A stretch of 64,000 nt of DNA from Mycolicibacterium helvum. GTDB taxonomy: Bacteria > Actinomycetota > Actinomycetes > Mycobacteriales > Mycobacteriaceae. Under the pieces are notes generated by a model that was given only the letters and a program-made list of their open reading frames with translations, did not search any database and was not told where the DNA came from. This document shows, in pieces, positions 1 to 8,239 of the stretch. Made by a program: the position numbers and the translations under genes. Numbering within the stretch: the stretch's first letter is position 1; each line of letters starts with the position of its first letter. The stretch is taken from the NCBI RefSeq assembly GCF_010731895.1, contig NZ_AP022596.1, forward strand, positions 4,898,001 to 4,962,000, in the 5' to 3' direction.

Positions 1-1791
1 GACAACCGGGCGCCGTCGGTGCCCCGGATGTTCCTTGACCGGGTCGCGGCCACGCCCACCAGCGAAGCGTTTCGCTATCCCGACAACGACGGGTGGACCA
101 GCGTCACCTGGCAGCAGGTCGGTGATCGCGTCGAACTGATCGCGGCAGGGTTGATCGCCCTGGGAATCAACCCCGAGGATCGAGTCGCACTGGCATCGGG
201 GACTCGCTACGAGTGGGTAGTTGTCGACTTCGGCATCTTGGCTGCCGGGGCGGCCACGACCACGGTCTACCCGAGCACCAACGCCGAGGACACCGCGTTC
301 ATCGTCGCCAACTCGGGCAGCAGGGTTGTGGTGGCCGAGAACCAGTCTCAAGTCGACAAGCTGGTCGCGAACCGTGCTGACCTGCCGGCCGTCGAGAAGG
401 TGGTGATCATCGACGGCAAGAGCGACGACGACTGGGTGATCACACTCGAGGATCTCGAACAGCTGGGCAAGCAACTGTTGGCCGACAATCCCAGCGCGGT
501 GACCGACCGGATCGAGGCGATCACGCCCGGTCGGCTGGCCACCCTGATCTACACCTCCGGCACCACCGGCAAGCCCAAGGGGGTGCGGCTGCACCACGAG
601 GCCTGGACCTACACCGCCGCCGCGCTGCAATCACTGCGTGTGTTGTCGGACAAGGACCTCAACTACCTGTGGCTTCCGCTGGCCCATTCGTTCGGCAAGG
701 TGATGCTGGCCATGCCGCTGTTGATCGGCTTCCCGACGGTCATCGACGGCCGGGTCGACAAGATTGTCGAGAACTTGGCGATCATCAAGCCGACGTTCAT
801 GGGCGCGGTGCCGCGCATCTTCGAAAAGGTGCACGGCCGGATCACCGAGACGATCGCCGAAGAGGGTGGATTCAAGAAGACCCTGTTCGACTGGGCGATC
901 GAGGTGGGCTTGCGGGTCTCGCGGGCCAACCAGGCCGGTCACCGGATCGGCGCGGGGCTGGCATTGCAGCGTGCGATCGCCGACCGACTGGTGTTCTCCA
1001 CGATTCGCCAGCGGTTTGGCGGACGGCTGCGGTTCTTCATCTCGGGATCGGCGGCGCTGGACCGCGACGTCGCCCAGTGGTTCGACGCCGTCGGCACGGT
1101 CGTTCTGGAGGGGTACGGGCTAACCGAGACGTCGGCGGCCTCGACGCTGAATCGCCCGGAGGCCTACCGGTTCGGCACGGTGGGCTGGACGTTGCCCTAT
1201 ACCGACGTCAAGATCGCCGATGACGGTGAGGTGCTGCTCAAGGGGCCCGGCGTCATGAGCGGCTATCACGACCTGCCCGAGGCCACCGCCGAGACCCTCA
1301 CCAGTGAGGGCTGGTTCCACACCGGCGACATCGGTGAGCTCGACGCCGAGGGCTACCTGCGGATCACCGACCGCAAGAAGGACATGTTCAAGACCTCGCA
1401 GGGCAAGTATGTGGCGCCTTCGGCGATCTCGGCGTCGTTCAAGGGCATGTGCCCGTTCGCCAGCGAGATCATCGTTTACGGCGAGGGCAAGCCGTACTGC
1501 GTCGCATTGGTCAGTCTGGACGGGGAAGCCATCCGGGACTGGGCTGATCGAAACGGCTTGGAGGGCAAGTCTTTCAGTGAGGTCGCCCGCCACGAGAAGA
1601 CCAAGGAGATGGTTGAGGGCTACGTGGAGACCCTGAACAAGCATCTCAACCGCTGGGAGCAGGTGAAGCGGGTCGCCATCATCGATCGTGAATTGACGGT
1701 CGAGGCAGGCGATTTGACGCCGAGTCTCAAGCTCAAGCGCAAGGCTGTCGTGGAGAATTTTCACGACAACATCGACCAGCTGTACGGATAA
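1..1791 (+). CDS. Long-chain fatty-acid--CoA ligase (AMP-forming), 5' partial
   Basis: Activates a fatty acid to acyl-AMP and then acyl-CoA. The adenylate-forming family signature TSGTTGKPKGV is seen about residue 180, followed by GYGLTETSAA and then GWFHTGDIGEL and TDRKKDMFKTSQGK, in the order expected for ANL enzymes. The frame is open to the first base of the window, and a GTG at 19 is only an internal candidate. The family usually has about 600 residues, so little is missing. The C-terminal catalytic lysine region (LTPSLKLKRK) is present. It resembles the FadD11/FadD15 group of mycobacterial long-chain ligases; I cannot choose the orthologue. The next gene starts 2 bp downstream, so the two are probably cotranscribed. 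Confidence 0.9.
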   Translation, partial: DNRAPSVPRMFLDRVAATPTSEAFRYPDNDGWTSVTWQQVGDRVELIAAGLIALGINPEDRVALASGTRYEWVVVDFGILAAGAATTTVYPSTNAEDTAFIVANSGSRVVVAENQSQVDKLVANRADLPAVEKVVIIDGKSDDDWVITLEDLEQLGKQLLADNPSAVTDRIEAITPGRLATLIYTSGTTGKPKGVRLHHEAWTYTAAALQSLRVLSDKDLNYLWLPLAHSFGKVMLAMPLLIGFPTVIDGRVDKIVENLAIIKPTFMGAVPRIFEKVHGRITETIAEEGGFKKTLFDWAIEVGLRVSRANQAGHRIGAGLALQRAIADRLVFSTIRQRFGGRLRFFISGSAALDRDVAQWFDAVGTVVLEGYGLTETSAASTLNRPEAYRFGTVGWTLPYTDVKIADDGEVLLKGPGVMSGYHDLPEATAETLTSEGWFHTGDIGELDAEGYLRITDRKKDMFKTSQGKYVAPSAISASFKGMCPFASEIIVYGEGKPYCVALVSLDGEAIRDWADRNGLEGKSFSEVARHEKTKEMVEGYVETLNKHLNRWEQVKRVAIIDRELTVEAGDLTPSLKLKRKAVVENFHDNIDQLYG

Positions 1792-1793
1792 TC

Positions 1794-2285
1794 GTGCGGA
1801 GGTGTGGCGCGCTGATCGCGGCGGTGGCGGCCGCGCTGGCGTCCGCGGCGCCCGCGCATGCCGACGCACCCGTCCCGCAGGCCGGCGCGCCGTGCCCGCA
1901 GGACTTCGCCGATGTGATGACGCAACTGCCCGGCGGCGCGGACTTCCTGGTGTGCCAGGCGGTGCCGGATCAGCCGGGGCGCTGGGCGCCGGTGGTCACG
2001 CCGTTCGATCCCGCCAGCAGGTGGCTGAGCTACGGGCCGGAGATCACGTTACATGGCCAGGGTTTTCGTAACCCGAACCTGCGCTCGGGACAGTGGACCG
2101 CCACCCCGCTGGACCCGGCAACGGAGTGTGCAGCTGATCAAGTCACCGTGGTGAGTGCGGGAGTGCTTGCGCCCCTGGTTCATTCACAGGGTCAGCCGGG
2201 TCAGCCGTTGCGCCTGGACGTGTTGCCCAAGCTGTTCACCATCGTGCTGAGTGGCGAATGCCTGTGGTCGCAGGAGGGCGAGTAG
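1794..2285 (+). CDS. Small secreted protein
   Basis: 163 residues starting at GTG two bases after the ligase stop. The N-terminus has a short basic start and a hydrophobic Ala-rich stretch ending in APAHA-DA, a typical Sec signal peptide. Four cysteines remain in the mature part (APCPQD, LVCQA, TECAA, GECLW), suggesting two disulfides outside the membrane. I do not recognise a domain. Its tight linkage to the acyl-CoA ligase suggests a shared transcript but says little about function. Confidence 0.75.
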   Translation: MRRCGALIAAVAAALASAAPAHADAPVPQAGAPCPQDFADVMTQLPGGADFLVCQAVPDQPGRWAPVVTPFDPASRWLSYGPEITLHGQGFRNPNLRSGQWTATPLDPATECAADQVTVVSAGVLAPLVHSQGQPGQPLRLDVLPKLFTIVLSGECLWSQEGE

Positions 2286-2341
2286 CGCAGGCGTCCTGAC
2301 GTCAGGTGCCCTCGAGGTGAGCCGGTGGCGATCCGTCAAGT

Positions 2342-2410
2342 GGTCTCCAGGGGCGGGGGGCCCGGTGGCCCAAGGGGGTGGCCACGTCGCGTAGCCCGCC
2401 CCTGGAGACC
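2342..2410. repeat. Perfect 16-bp inverted repeat between convergent genes
   Basis: GGTCTCCAGGGGCGGG (2342-2357) is exactly complementary to 2395-2410, with a 37-bp spacer that is itself GC-rich (GGCCCGGTGGCCC). It lies between the secreted-protein gene and the oppositely oriented P450. It may act as a bidirectional terminator-like hairpin. There is no T tract, and the long loop is atypical. Confidence 0.5.
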
Positions 2411-2556
2411 CGCTTGTGTCGGTCAGGCTTCGGCTTGATCTATCACGGGGACCCGACCGGTCGGAAGTGCTCACAGCTCCGCCAGAAATGTACGACACCC
2501 AGCGACGGCAGGAAGCCGACTTCGCAAGAAAAATTGACGAATCAGTAAGAGGAGCT

Positions 2557-3732
2557 CTACCAGGTCACCGGCAGTGCGACCAGGCCGTGCGACAGAGAGT
2601 GGAAGCCGGCGGTCATGGTCGAGGGATCAGCGTTCAGCTTCAGGGTTGGGAACCGAGGAATGAGCTGGGAGTAGACGGTCTTGAGTTCCAGGCGCGCCAG
2701 CGCCGCGCCGATGCAGTAGTGCAGGCCGTAGCCGAATCCGACGTGGGCCGCGCCGGTGCGGGAGAGATCGACCCGATCGGGGTCGGCGAAGAACTCGGGG
2801 TCGTGATTGGCCGCGCCGGGATCCAACAGGACGAGGTCGCCGGCCCGAATGGTGACACCCTCGGCGTCGATATCGGCGCGGGCGTACCGCGGGACGCCGA
2901 CACCGCCGGTCATACCGGCGCGCAGGATTTCCTCGACCGCCTTGGGGATCAAGTCGGGGTCGGCCAGTAGGGCCTGCCATTGCTCGGGATTGGTCAGCAG
3001 CAACAGTGAGCCCACCCAGATCTGCGTCACCGTGGTCTCGTGTCCGGCGAACAGCAGTTGCATTGCCAGCGTGGCGATTTCGAAATCGGCGAGATCGGGC
3101 TCATCGCACAGCCGGGAGATGACGTCGTCATCGGGCTTCGCGCGCTTGGCGGCCACCAATTCCATGCCGTAGCCGAGGAGCTTTTCGAGGCCTTTCAGCG
3201 AGACGTCATCGTCGGGCGAGAACGCGGCGTCATCAACCCAAGCCCGGAACCGATCCCGGTCGTCGTACGGCACGCCCAGCAGATCGCAGATCACCAGAAT
3301 CGGCAGTTGCTGAGCCAGGCTCGTCAGCAGGTCCGCCGGTGAGCCCTGCTTCTCCATATCGTCGAGCAGGCCGGCGCACAGTCCCTCGACCTTCGGCTGC
3401 AGGGTGCGCATGTGCCGAGGCCCGAAGTGCGGTTGCAGCAGCCGGCGCATGCGGGCGTGGTCGGCAGGCTCGGAGTCGAAATCGCCGATCGGGCCGCCGA
3501 ACAACGCCGACGTCCGGCTGCGCGGAGCGTTGGCGGGGTCACGGTGGGTGCGGCCCAGCCGTTCGTCATCCATCAGCCGGCGCACCAGGGTGTAGCCGGT
3601 GACCAGCCAGGCTTCGTCGCCGACCGCGGTGAGGACTTTGTGAATCGGCCCGGTGCCCTGCAGGGCGAGCAGCTGGTCGGGGGAGTGCAGGGGATGACTC
3701 TGGCGAAACGGCAGCTGCGCGGTGGCGGTCAC
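2557..3732 (-). CDS. Cytochrome P450
   Basis: 391 residues, normal length for a soluble bacterial P450. It is a haem-thiolate monooxygenase that would need ferredoxin and ferredoxin reductase, and none is encoded nearby. Visible motifs in order: I-helix AGHETT about residue 230, ExxR as EEILR about 268, and haem loop FGYGLHYCIG with the proximal Cys about 342. Ends in HGLVALPVTW. The substrate cannot be told from sequence. A small inverted repeat lies 44 bp upstream of the start codon. The gene stands alone on its strand, convergent with the upstream secreted-protein gene. Confidence 0.9.
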   Translation of the reverse strand: MTATAQLPFRQSHPLHSPDQLLALQGTGPIHKVLTAVGDEAWLVTGYTLVRRLMDDERLGRTHRDPANAPRSRTSALFGGPIGDFDSEPADHARMRRLLQPHFGPRHMRTLQPKVEGLCAGLLDDMEKQGSPADLLTSLAQQLPILVICDLLGVPYDDRDRFRAWVDDAAFSPDDDVSLKGLEKLLGYGMELVAAKRAKPDDDVISRLCDEPDLADFEIATLAMQLLFAGHETTVTQIWVGSLLLLTNPEQWQALLADPDLIPKAVEEILRAGMTGGVGVPRYARADIDAEGVTIRAGDLVLLDPGAANHDPEFFADPDRVDLSRTGAAHVGFGYGLHYCIGAALARLELKTVYSQLIPRFPTLKLNADPSTMTAGFHSLSHGLVALPVTW

Positions 3733-3775
3733 GGTGGCAGCCTACGACGGAGCGGCGCTGCGAAAGCGGAGTTTT

Positions 3776-3790
3776 AAGACTATTGGTCTT
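3776..3790. promoter_or_regulatory. Possible operator upstream of the P450
   Basis: AAGAC-tattg-GTCTT, two perfect 5-bp arms, sits in the intergenic region between the divergent P450 (start 3732) and the secreted-protein gene (start 3852). The position suits a repressor site, but the arms are short and no regulator gene is adjacent. Confidence 0.25.
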
Positions 3791-3851
3791 GTTGGCCTCC
3801 CTCGGCAGCGAAACGGACGGGTCGGCCCCCGGACAGCCTTAGGATCGAGCC

Positions 3852-4361
3852 GTGGCTCACCCGGACCGTCGCAGCCTGAGCGCACTCCTTGGTTTGTGCG
3901 CGGCGCCGCTTTCGGTCGCCCTGTGCCTTCCCCTGACTGCTTCCGCTGACTCGCCGTCCTGGAATGGTGAGTATGCGATCACGTTCATCGTCGGTCCCAA
4001 AGCCGGAACGAGCATGGCGGCGGGTCAGCCCGAGCAGCAGCACACCGAGACCTACGGACTCCAATCGAGCTGTACAGGCGGAAAGTGCACCGCCACGATC
4101 ACGAGCGGTCCTCCGCCGAGCAACCCGACGGTTCCGCAGCCCATTCAATTCACCTGGGACGGTTCGTCGTGGACGCAAGCCAACGATTTCCAATGGCAAT
4201 GCATGATGCCCGACGAGACGATCCAATGGAGTCCGGCCCACGCCGACGTGCGTTACACACCCCAACCTGACGGGTCCCTTTCCGGCGTCATGCACACCGA
4301 GATTTTGAGCGGCGCGTGCCAGGGCACAGTTGACATGGAGATGACCGCCGAGCGCACGTAG
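3852..4361 (+). CDS. Secreted hypothetical protein with four cysteines
   Basis: 169 residues from a GTG start. The N-terminus (MAHPDRRSLSALLG, then a hydrophobic stretch ending LTASADS) reads as a Sec signal peptide. The mature part begins SWNGEYAITF and has cysteines in SSCTGGKC, QWQCMM and GACQG, likely two disulfides, with a beta-rich composition (WDGSSWTQ, YTPQPDGSLSG). It looks like the small extracellular beta domains common in mycobacterial exported proteins. I cannot name a family. Confidence 0.7.
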   Translation: MAHPDRRSLSALLGLCAAPLSVALCLPLTASADSPSWNGEYAITFIVGPKAGTSMAAGQPEQQHTETYGLQSSCTGGKCTATITSGPPPSNPTVPQPIQFTWDGSSWTQANDFQWQCMMPDETIQWSPAHADVRYTPQPDGSLSGVMHTEILSGACQGTVDMEMTAERT

Positions 4362-4515
4362 GAACTGGCCACGCTGCTGTGGACTCTGGTCCGGAGGGAT
4401 CGTATGGGTGGCATGTTCACTCAGGTCACCGGAAAAGGTACAGCTGACTGAGGTCGGCGGTCTACGCTCGGCTGGCGGTGCCTGATCGCACCGCGGTGGA
4501 GGTCGCGGCGGGGAT

Positions 4516-6168
4516 ATGAAGGCCAGCAAGGGGTTTACCCCGAAGGCGACACGAACGACCGTACTGTTATGCCTGCTTCTCGTGATCGCGCTCGGCACAT
4601 CGCTGCTCTTCGGCGGATCGACGCTCGAAGACGCCTTCATCACCTTCCGCTATGCCAGGAACCTGGCCGACGGCGCAGGCGTCGGTGTGTGGAATGTCGG
4701 CCAGCCACCGGTGGAGGGCGCGACGAGCTTCCTTTGGATGCTGATCCTCGGAATCGGGATGAAGGTGGGAATATCACCGTTCCTGCTGTCCAAAGTCATC
4801 GGTCTGGGCAGCCTGCTTGGCGTCATCCTTCTGTTCGGGTTCCTGTCGCGGTCAGCCGCACGCCGTAATGACGAGCGGACCTCTCGCGCTGCGCTCGCCA
4901 CGGCGGTGCTTGCCGCGCTTTATGTTCCGTTGGCGTGGTATTCGGTGAGCGGCATGGAGACCACCTTTTTCTCATTTCTGGTCGCCGTAGTCGTGGTGTC
5001 CATGATCGAGAGGCGCGGCACCTTAGTTTGGGTGCTCATCGACAGTGTTGCCATCGTCGTGCTTCTGCTCTTGCGCCCCGAAGGAATGGTGTTCGGCCTT
5101 TTGCTGGGGCTGTTCAAGATCTTCTTCAGCGACGACAGAGACCGGGCGCGCTTCGTACCGCTGGCGGTGTTCATCCTCGCCGTCATCGGAATCGAGGTAT
5201 TCCGACTCGTCCAGTTCGGTGAGCTATTGCCAAACACCTACTACGCCAAGGCTTCAGGGGGAGCCGCGGGGTTCTTCTTCACGTTCGGCGTCAGCTATCT
5301 ACGTGACTTCCTGCGCAACTGTTGGCCGATCTGGCTAGCCCTGGCGGCTGGCGGCGTTCTCGCCTTGCGCCGCAGAGACTGGACAGCGCCAGAGGTCATG
5401 CTCACGCTCGTCGTCGTGATCTACATCGGTTATGTCCTCAAGGTGGGCGGTGACCCGGTGTCGGCGTTTCCGCTGTGGCGCCACTTCGTCCACATCGCGC
5501 CGGTATGGCTATTCCTCACGGGCGCGGCCATCTCACGACTGAGCGCCGGCGACGTGCGCGCCGTCATGCTCGCCGCAGCCGTCGGCCTCCTGACCGTCGC
5601 GATGACATGGATGAAGACATTCACCCCTGCGGGTTCGCTCGCGGTGCAGCCGGGTCTTGCTGTGCGGCAAGCGGATAACGCCTATTTCGACTTTGTCAAT
5701 CGCTTCGCCGACAACAAGCAGGTAGCAGCCGTCTCGTTGGCGGGTCAATGGGGCTGGTACGTCCCCATCGCCACGATCGACATGCTCGGCCTCAACGACC
5801 GTCACGTCGCGCAGTTCGGCACCTTCCAGCGCGACGGCGCGCTTGATAGCAAGACTGATATGGCTTACGTGATGGGGCAGAAACCGACGATTGTCGACGG
5901 CCACGACAGCGGGCTCAAGTTGCGCCAAGGTCGCTGCCCGCAGAACATCATCCTGGGCCGCAACGGAGTCCGTCACGACATGCTGCTGGGCATCTTCAAG
6001 TCCGACGATTTCCTGGACAACTACTACTTCGTTGCCAACGCCCCCTACGAAGTATTGGACCGGGCGCTGTTCGTCTCCGCTTCGGTCGCCGATGCCGCGA
6101 GAGCCACCGGTGCCGAGCTGGTGCCGTTACGAAAGACTGTCCTCAACGATCGGACCTGTCTGCCGTGA
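4516..6168 (+). CDS. GT-C fold membrane glycosyltransferase, AftB-like
   Basis: 550 residues with about ten hydrophobic segments, from residue 14 to about 360, followed by a soluble C-terminal domain. The first periplasmic loop has EDAFITFRYARNLADG then NVGQPPVEGATSFLW, and later LLPNTYYAKASGG. This is the motif set I associate with AftB (terminal beta-1,2 arabinofuranosyltransferase) and related GT-C enzymes using polyprenyl-phosphate sugar donors. AftB-type enzymes usually show an acidic pair DD in the first loop; here it is ED. The true AftB orthologue normally sits in the emb/aft cell-wall cluster, so this is probably a paralogue with a different acceptor. GC is somewhat lower than its neighbours by eye. 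Confidence 0.7.
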   Translation: MKASKGFTPKATRTTVLLCLLLVIALGTSLLFGGSTLEDAFITFRYARNLADGAGVGVWNVGQPPVEGATSFLWMLILGIGMKVGISPFLLSKVIGLGSLLGVILLFGFLSRSAARRNDERTSRAALATAVLAALYVPLAWYSVSGMETTFFSFLVAVVVVSMIERRGTLVWVLIDSVAIVVLLLLRPEGMVFGLLLGLFKIFFSDDRDRARFVPLAVFILAVIGIEVFRLVQFGELLPNTYYAKASGGAAGFFFTFGVSYLRDFLRNCWPIWLALAAGGVLALRRRDWTAPEVMLTLVVVIYIGYVLKVGGDPVSAFPLWRHFVHIAPVWLFLTGAAISRLSAGDVRAVMLAAAVGLLTVAMTWMKTFTPAGSLAVQPGLAVRQADNAYFDFVNRFADNKQVAAVSLAGQWGWYVPIATIDMLGLNDRHVAQFGTFQRDGALDSKTDMAYVMGQKPTIVDGHDSGLKLRQGRCPQNIILGRNGVRHDMLLGIFKSDDFLDNYYFVANAPYEVLDRALFVSASVADAARATGAELVPLRKTVLNDRTCLP

Positions 6169-6446
6169 GAATGGCGCTGGAGTGCCCCGCAACGCGCATT
6201 CAGGCCATCGTGGTGGTCGCGGTAGACAATGACGTCACCGATGGCTCAGCAGCCCGGTAGCAGCAGGACGTCAGGTCAATAGCGTGGTGTCGCCGACGAG
6301 CGAGGCGGCTAACAGGTGCGTCGGGTGGGGAGGTCCGTTCCAGGATCAGCAATCCGGTGATGAAGACCACTTCATCGACCGTTCCCATCCCGGGGCTCCG
6401 CTGGAATTCGCCTGGGCTTCAAATGCGCGTTCCGGCCGCAACATAC

Positions 6447-6521
6447 TGGTGCGCGATACTGGGATTGAACCAGTGACCTCTTCCGTGTCAGGGAAGCGCT
6501 CTCCCGCTGAGCTAATCGCGC
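6447..6521 (-). tRNA. tRNA-Val(GAC)
   Basis: Reading the minus strand, acceptor GCGCGAT pairs with ATCGCGC. The anticodon stem is TTCCC/GGAA-type with loop CTGACAC, giving anticodon GAC. The T arm contains GGTTCAATCC. CCA is encoded (6447-6449). 75 nt including CCA. Confidence 0.95.
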
Positions 6522-6532
6522 TGGGCACATCT

Positions 6533-6606
6533 TGGAGGTGGAGACGGGAATCGAACCCGTGTGCACGGCTTTGCAGGCCGTTGCCTCACCACTCGGCCAC
6601 TCCACC
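6533..6606 (-). tRNA. tRNA-Cys(GCA)
   Basis: Minus strand: acceptor GGTGGAG/CTCCACC, anticodon loop CTGCAAA between ACGGC and GCCGT, T arm GGGTTCGATTCCC. The 3' CCA is encoded. 74 nt; lies 11 bp from the tRNA-Val gene on the same strand, probably one transcript. Confidence 0.95.
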
Positions 6607-6634
6607 GTTGGGTCTGATGCCGCTTGCACCTTCG

Positions 6635-6707
6635 AGCGGATGACGGGATTCGAACCCGCGACCCTCACCTTGGCAAGGTGATGCGCTACCAACTGCGCTA
6701 CATCCGC
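6635..6707 (-). tRNA. tRNA-Gly(GCC)
   Basis: Minus strand: acceptor GCGGATG/CATCCGC, anticodon loop TTGCCAA between TCACC and GGTGA, T arm GGGTTCGAATCCC. CCA is not encoded (CGA follows the discriminator). First gene of the minus-strand Gly-Cys-Val tRNA cluster. Confidence 0.95.
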
Positions 6708-6883
6708 ACGCCTCGGATGAGATCGTCACCCGGTGCGAAGGACGACAATAGTCGACGCAACCGAAGCCACACAAATCCCGACGTCGACCCGCTGCGACGA
6801 GCGCATTCTGGCCGGGTGGCGCCGTCGTGCTAGTGTTCCTGCTCGGCGAGGTCGCCACCCTTGGTGGTGTGTCCGCCACCCCG

Positions 6884-6958
6884 GGTCTCGTAGCTCAGTG
6901 GGAGAGCGTCCGCCTCACACGCGGAAGGTCGCTGGTTCGATACCAGCCGGGACCACCA
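6884..6958 (+). tRNA. tRNA-Val(CAC), integration site of the island
   Basis: GGTCTCG pairs with CGGGACC (one G-T pair). Anticodon loop CTCACAC lies between TCCGC and GCGGA, T arm GCTGGTTCGATACCAGC, CCA encoded. The gene is complete. Its 3' half is repeated at 13623, so an element integrated here and restored the tRNA on the left side. Confidence 0.95.
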
Positions 6959-6987
6959 GATAAAAGCCCAGATCAGAGGGCATATTT
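6912..6987 (+). repeat. attL: left direct repeat, within and beyond tRNA-Val(CAC)
   Basis: Aligns without gaps to 13623-13698 at a constant offset of 6711. The first 24 bases match exactly (GCCTCACACGCGG onward). Differences fall at 6936, 6950, 6957-6961, 6967, 6972 and 6978. Similarity continues about 30 bp past the tRNA end, implying a long core shared by attP and attB, and the mismatches imply an old integration. Confidence 0.85.
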
Positions 6988-7029
6988 TCAGCCAATCGGC
7001 ACCTCAAGAAACCACGATCGCGAGATCTA

Positions 7030-7051
7030 TAGGGCCAAAATGGGGCCAACC
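7030..7051 (+). repeat. Tandem 11-bp repeat near the left end (candidate integrase arm site)
   Basis: TAGGGCCAAAA followed by TGGGGCCAACC, period 11, located between attL and the 3' end of the integrase. The same pair occurs in the same orientation near the right end (13514-13535). Tyrosine integrases bind such arm-type repeats on both sides of attP, so these are the best candidates. Confidence 0.5.
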
Positions 7052-7052
7052 C

Positions 7053-8049
7053 TCAGGGGTGATCGACCTGGCGGTCGTCGAGCGCATCGAGAGCCGACGC
7101 CACGTCGTCGAGTTCGTCGTCGTAGAGATCGGCGTAGGTGTGCCGCAGATCGTGCACGCGCAGCGTGGGCCGGCCGAGTTCGGCGATCGAGTCGTACCAG
7201 TGCACCGAGCGCTTCCAGTTCTCCAGGCCCAGCCGCGAACCCTTCGGTGAGGTGATCGCCGGTTCGCCCGGGCGCCGACCTGCGAGACGCTGCTCCAGGA
7301 TCGGCACGACGCGTTGGGGGATCGGGATCGAGTGACGGCCGGCGGCTGATTTCGGATTGCCCTCGACGAGCTTGCCGCCGACCTGGGTGATCGAACGCCG
7401 GACGCGAATCCGGCGCGCCGTGAGGTCGACATCCTCGACGTTGAGACCGGTCAATTCGCCGAACCGCAGCCCGGTGTAGGCGAGCAGCGAAACGATGTCA
7501 CCGTTGTCGCCACAGATCTGTGTGAGTGCAGCGACCTCGGGGGCAGTGAGATAGGTGTGCGTTGTCTGGCGCATTGGCGGAAACTTGGTGCGCGCAGCGG
7601 GATTTCGGCCGAGAAGTTGCCCGTCGTCGGCGGCATGGTGCGGGCACATCTTGAGCACCGAGTGATACCAGCGCAGCGTGCGGGGGCTCAGGCCGTCGGC
7701 AGCCATCTCGTTGACCCACTTCTGAATCGACTGGTGATCGATCTTGTTGACCTGCCATCCGCCGAATCGCGGTTGCAGCCAGGCGCCAGATATCTTCATA
7801 TCCCCGCCGCACCTTGGGACTCAGGTCGAGCCGGGACGGAAGCCACGCTGCATAGACCTCTGCCAAGGTGATCCGCCCGGCCCGCGGGTCGACGACATCT
7901 CCGGCCGCGGTCTTGGTGACAATGGCCGCTTCGAAGATGCGTGCCTCGCGTTGGGTCTTGAAGGTCTTTCGGCGTTTCGACCGGTCAGGCAGTCGCCATT
8001 CGACGTCGAATCGGGGGCCGAGGCGGGTTTCGCGGCGAATGATAGCCAT
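7053..8049 (-). pseudogene. Tyrosine integrase, broken by a frameshift and an internal deletion
   Basis: The N-terminal part (from 8049, MAIIRRETRLGPRFDVEW, arm/AP2-like region) runs to RRGYEDIWRL. The core-binding and catalytic parts (QPRFGGWQVNKIDHQS onward) lie in another frame, so there is a +1 shift near 7770-7800. The catalytic domain has the first Arg in LLAYTGLRFGEL and box II as VHDLRHT. Directly after this comes YADLYDDELDDVASALD, which in L5-like integrases is the segment around the catalytic Tyr, normally some 30-35 residues further on. The region with the conserved GH motif is therefore deleted. The enzyme should be dead, fixing the island in place. Confidence 0.85.
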
Positions 8050-8239
8050 CAGTTACTCCATCAACAGGGCTGTGCTGCATAGTATTTCACCCCATGCCGA
8101 CAGAAATCGGTGTGCCGCAGCCCGCTGTGGATGATCGGGCTCCTGTGCATGCGCGAGGCCCGGCGCGAGGCCTAGACGGTTCTGCGAAGCGTCGCGGGTG
8201 ATCTCCGGGTGGACAACACGACCGTCCAAACCTCCTGAG

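Noticed and set aside
3780..4643. 287-codon minus-strand frame over the secreted protein at 3852
   Set aside because: Shadow of the plus-strand gene, which has a signal peptide and paired cysteines.
6284..6643. Open frame of 119 codons on the plus strand over the tRNA cluster
   Set aside because: It runs antisense through tRNA-Val and tRNA-Cys and is a by-product of their sequence.
7498..7760. Intact integrase by reading the N-terminal frame to 7498
   Set aside because: After about residue 90 this frame loses all integrase similarity (CRRRRATSRPKSRC); the catalytic motifs are in the other frame.
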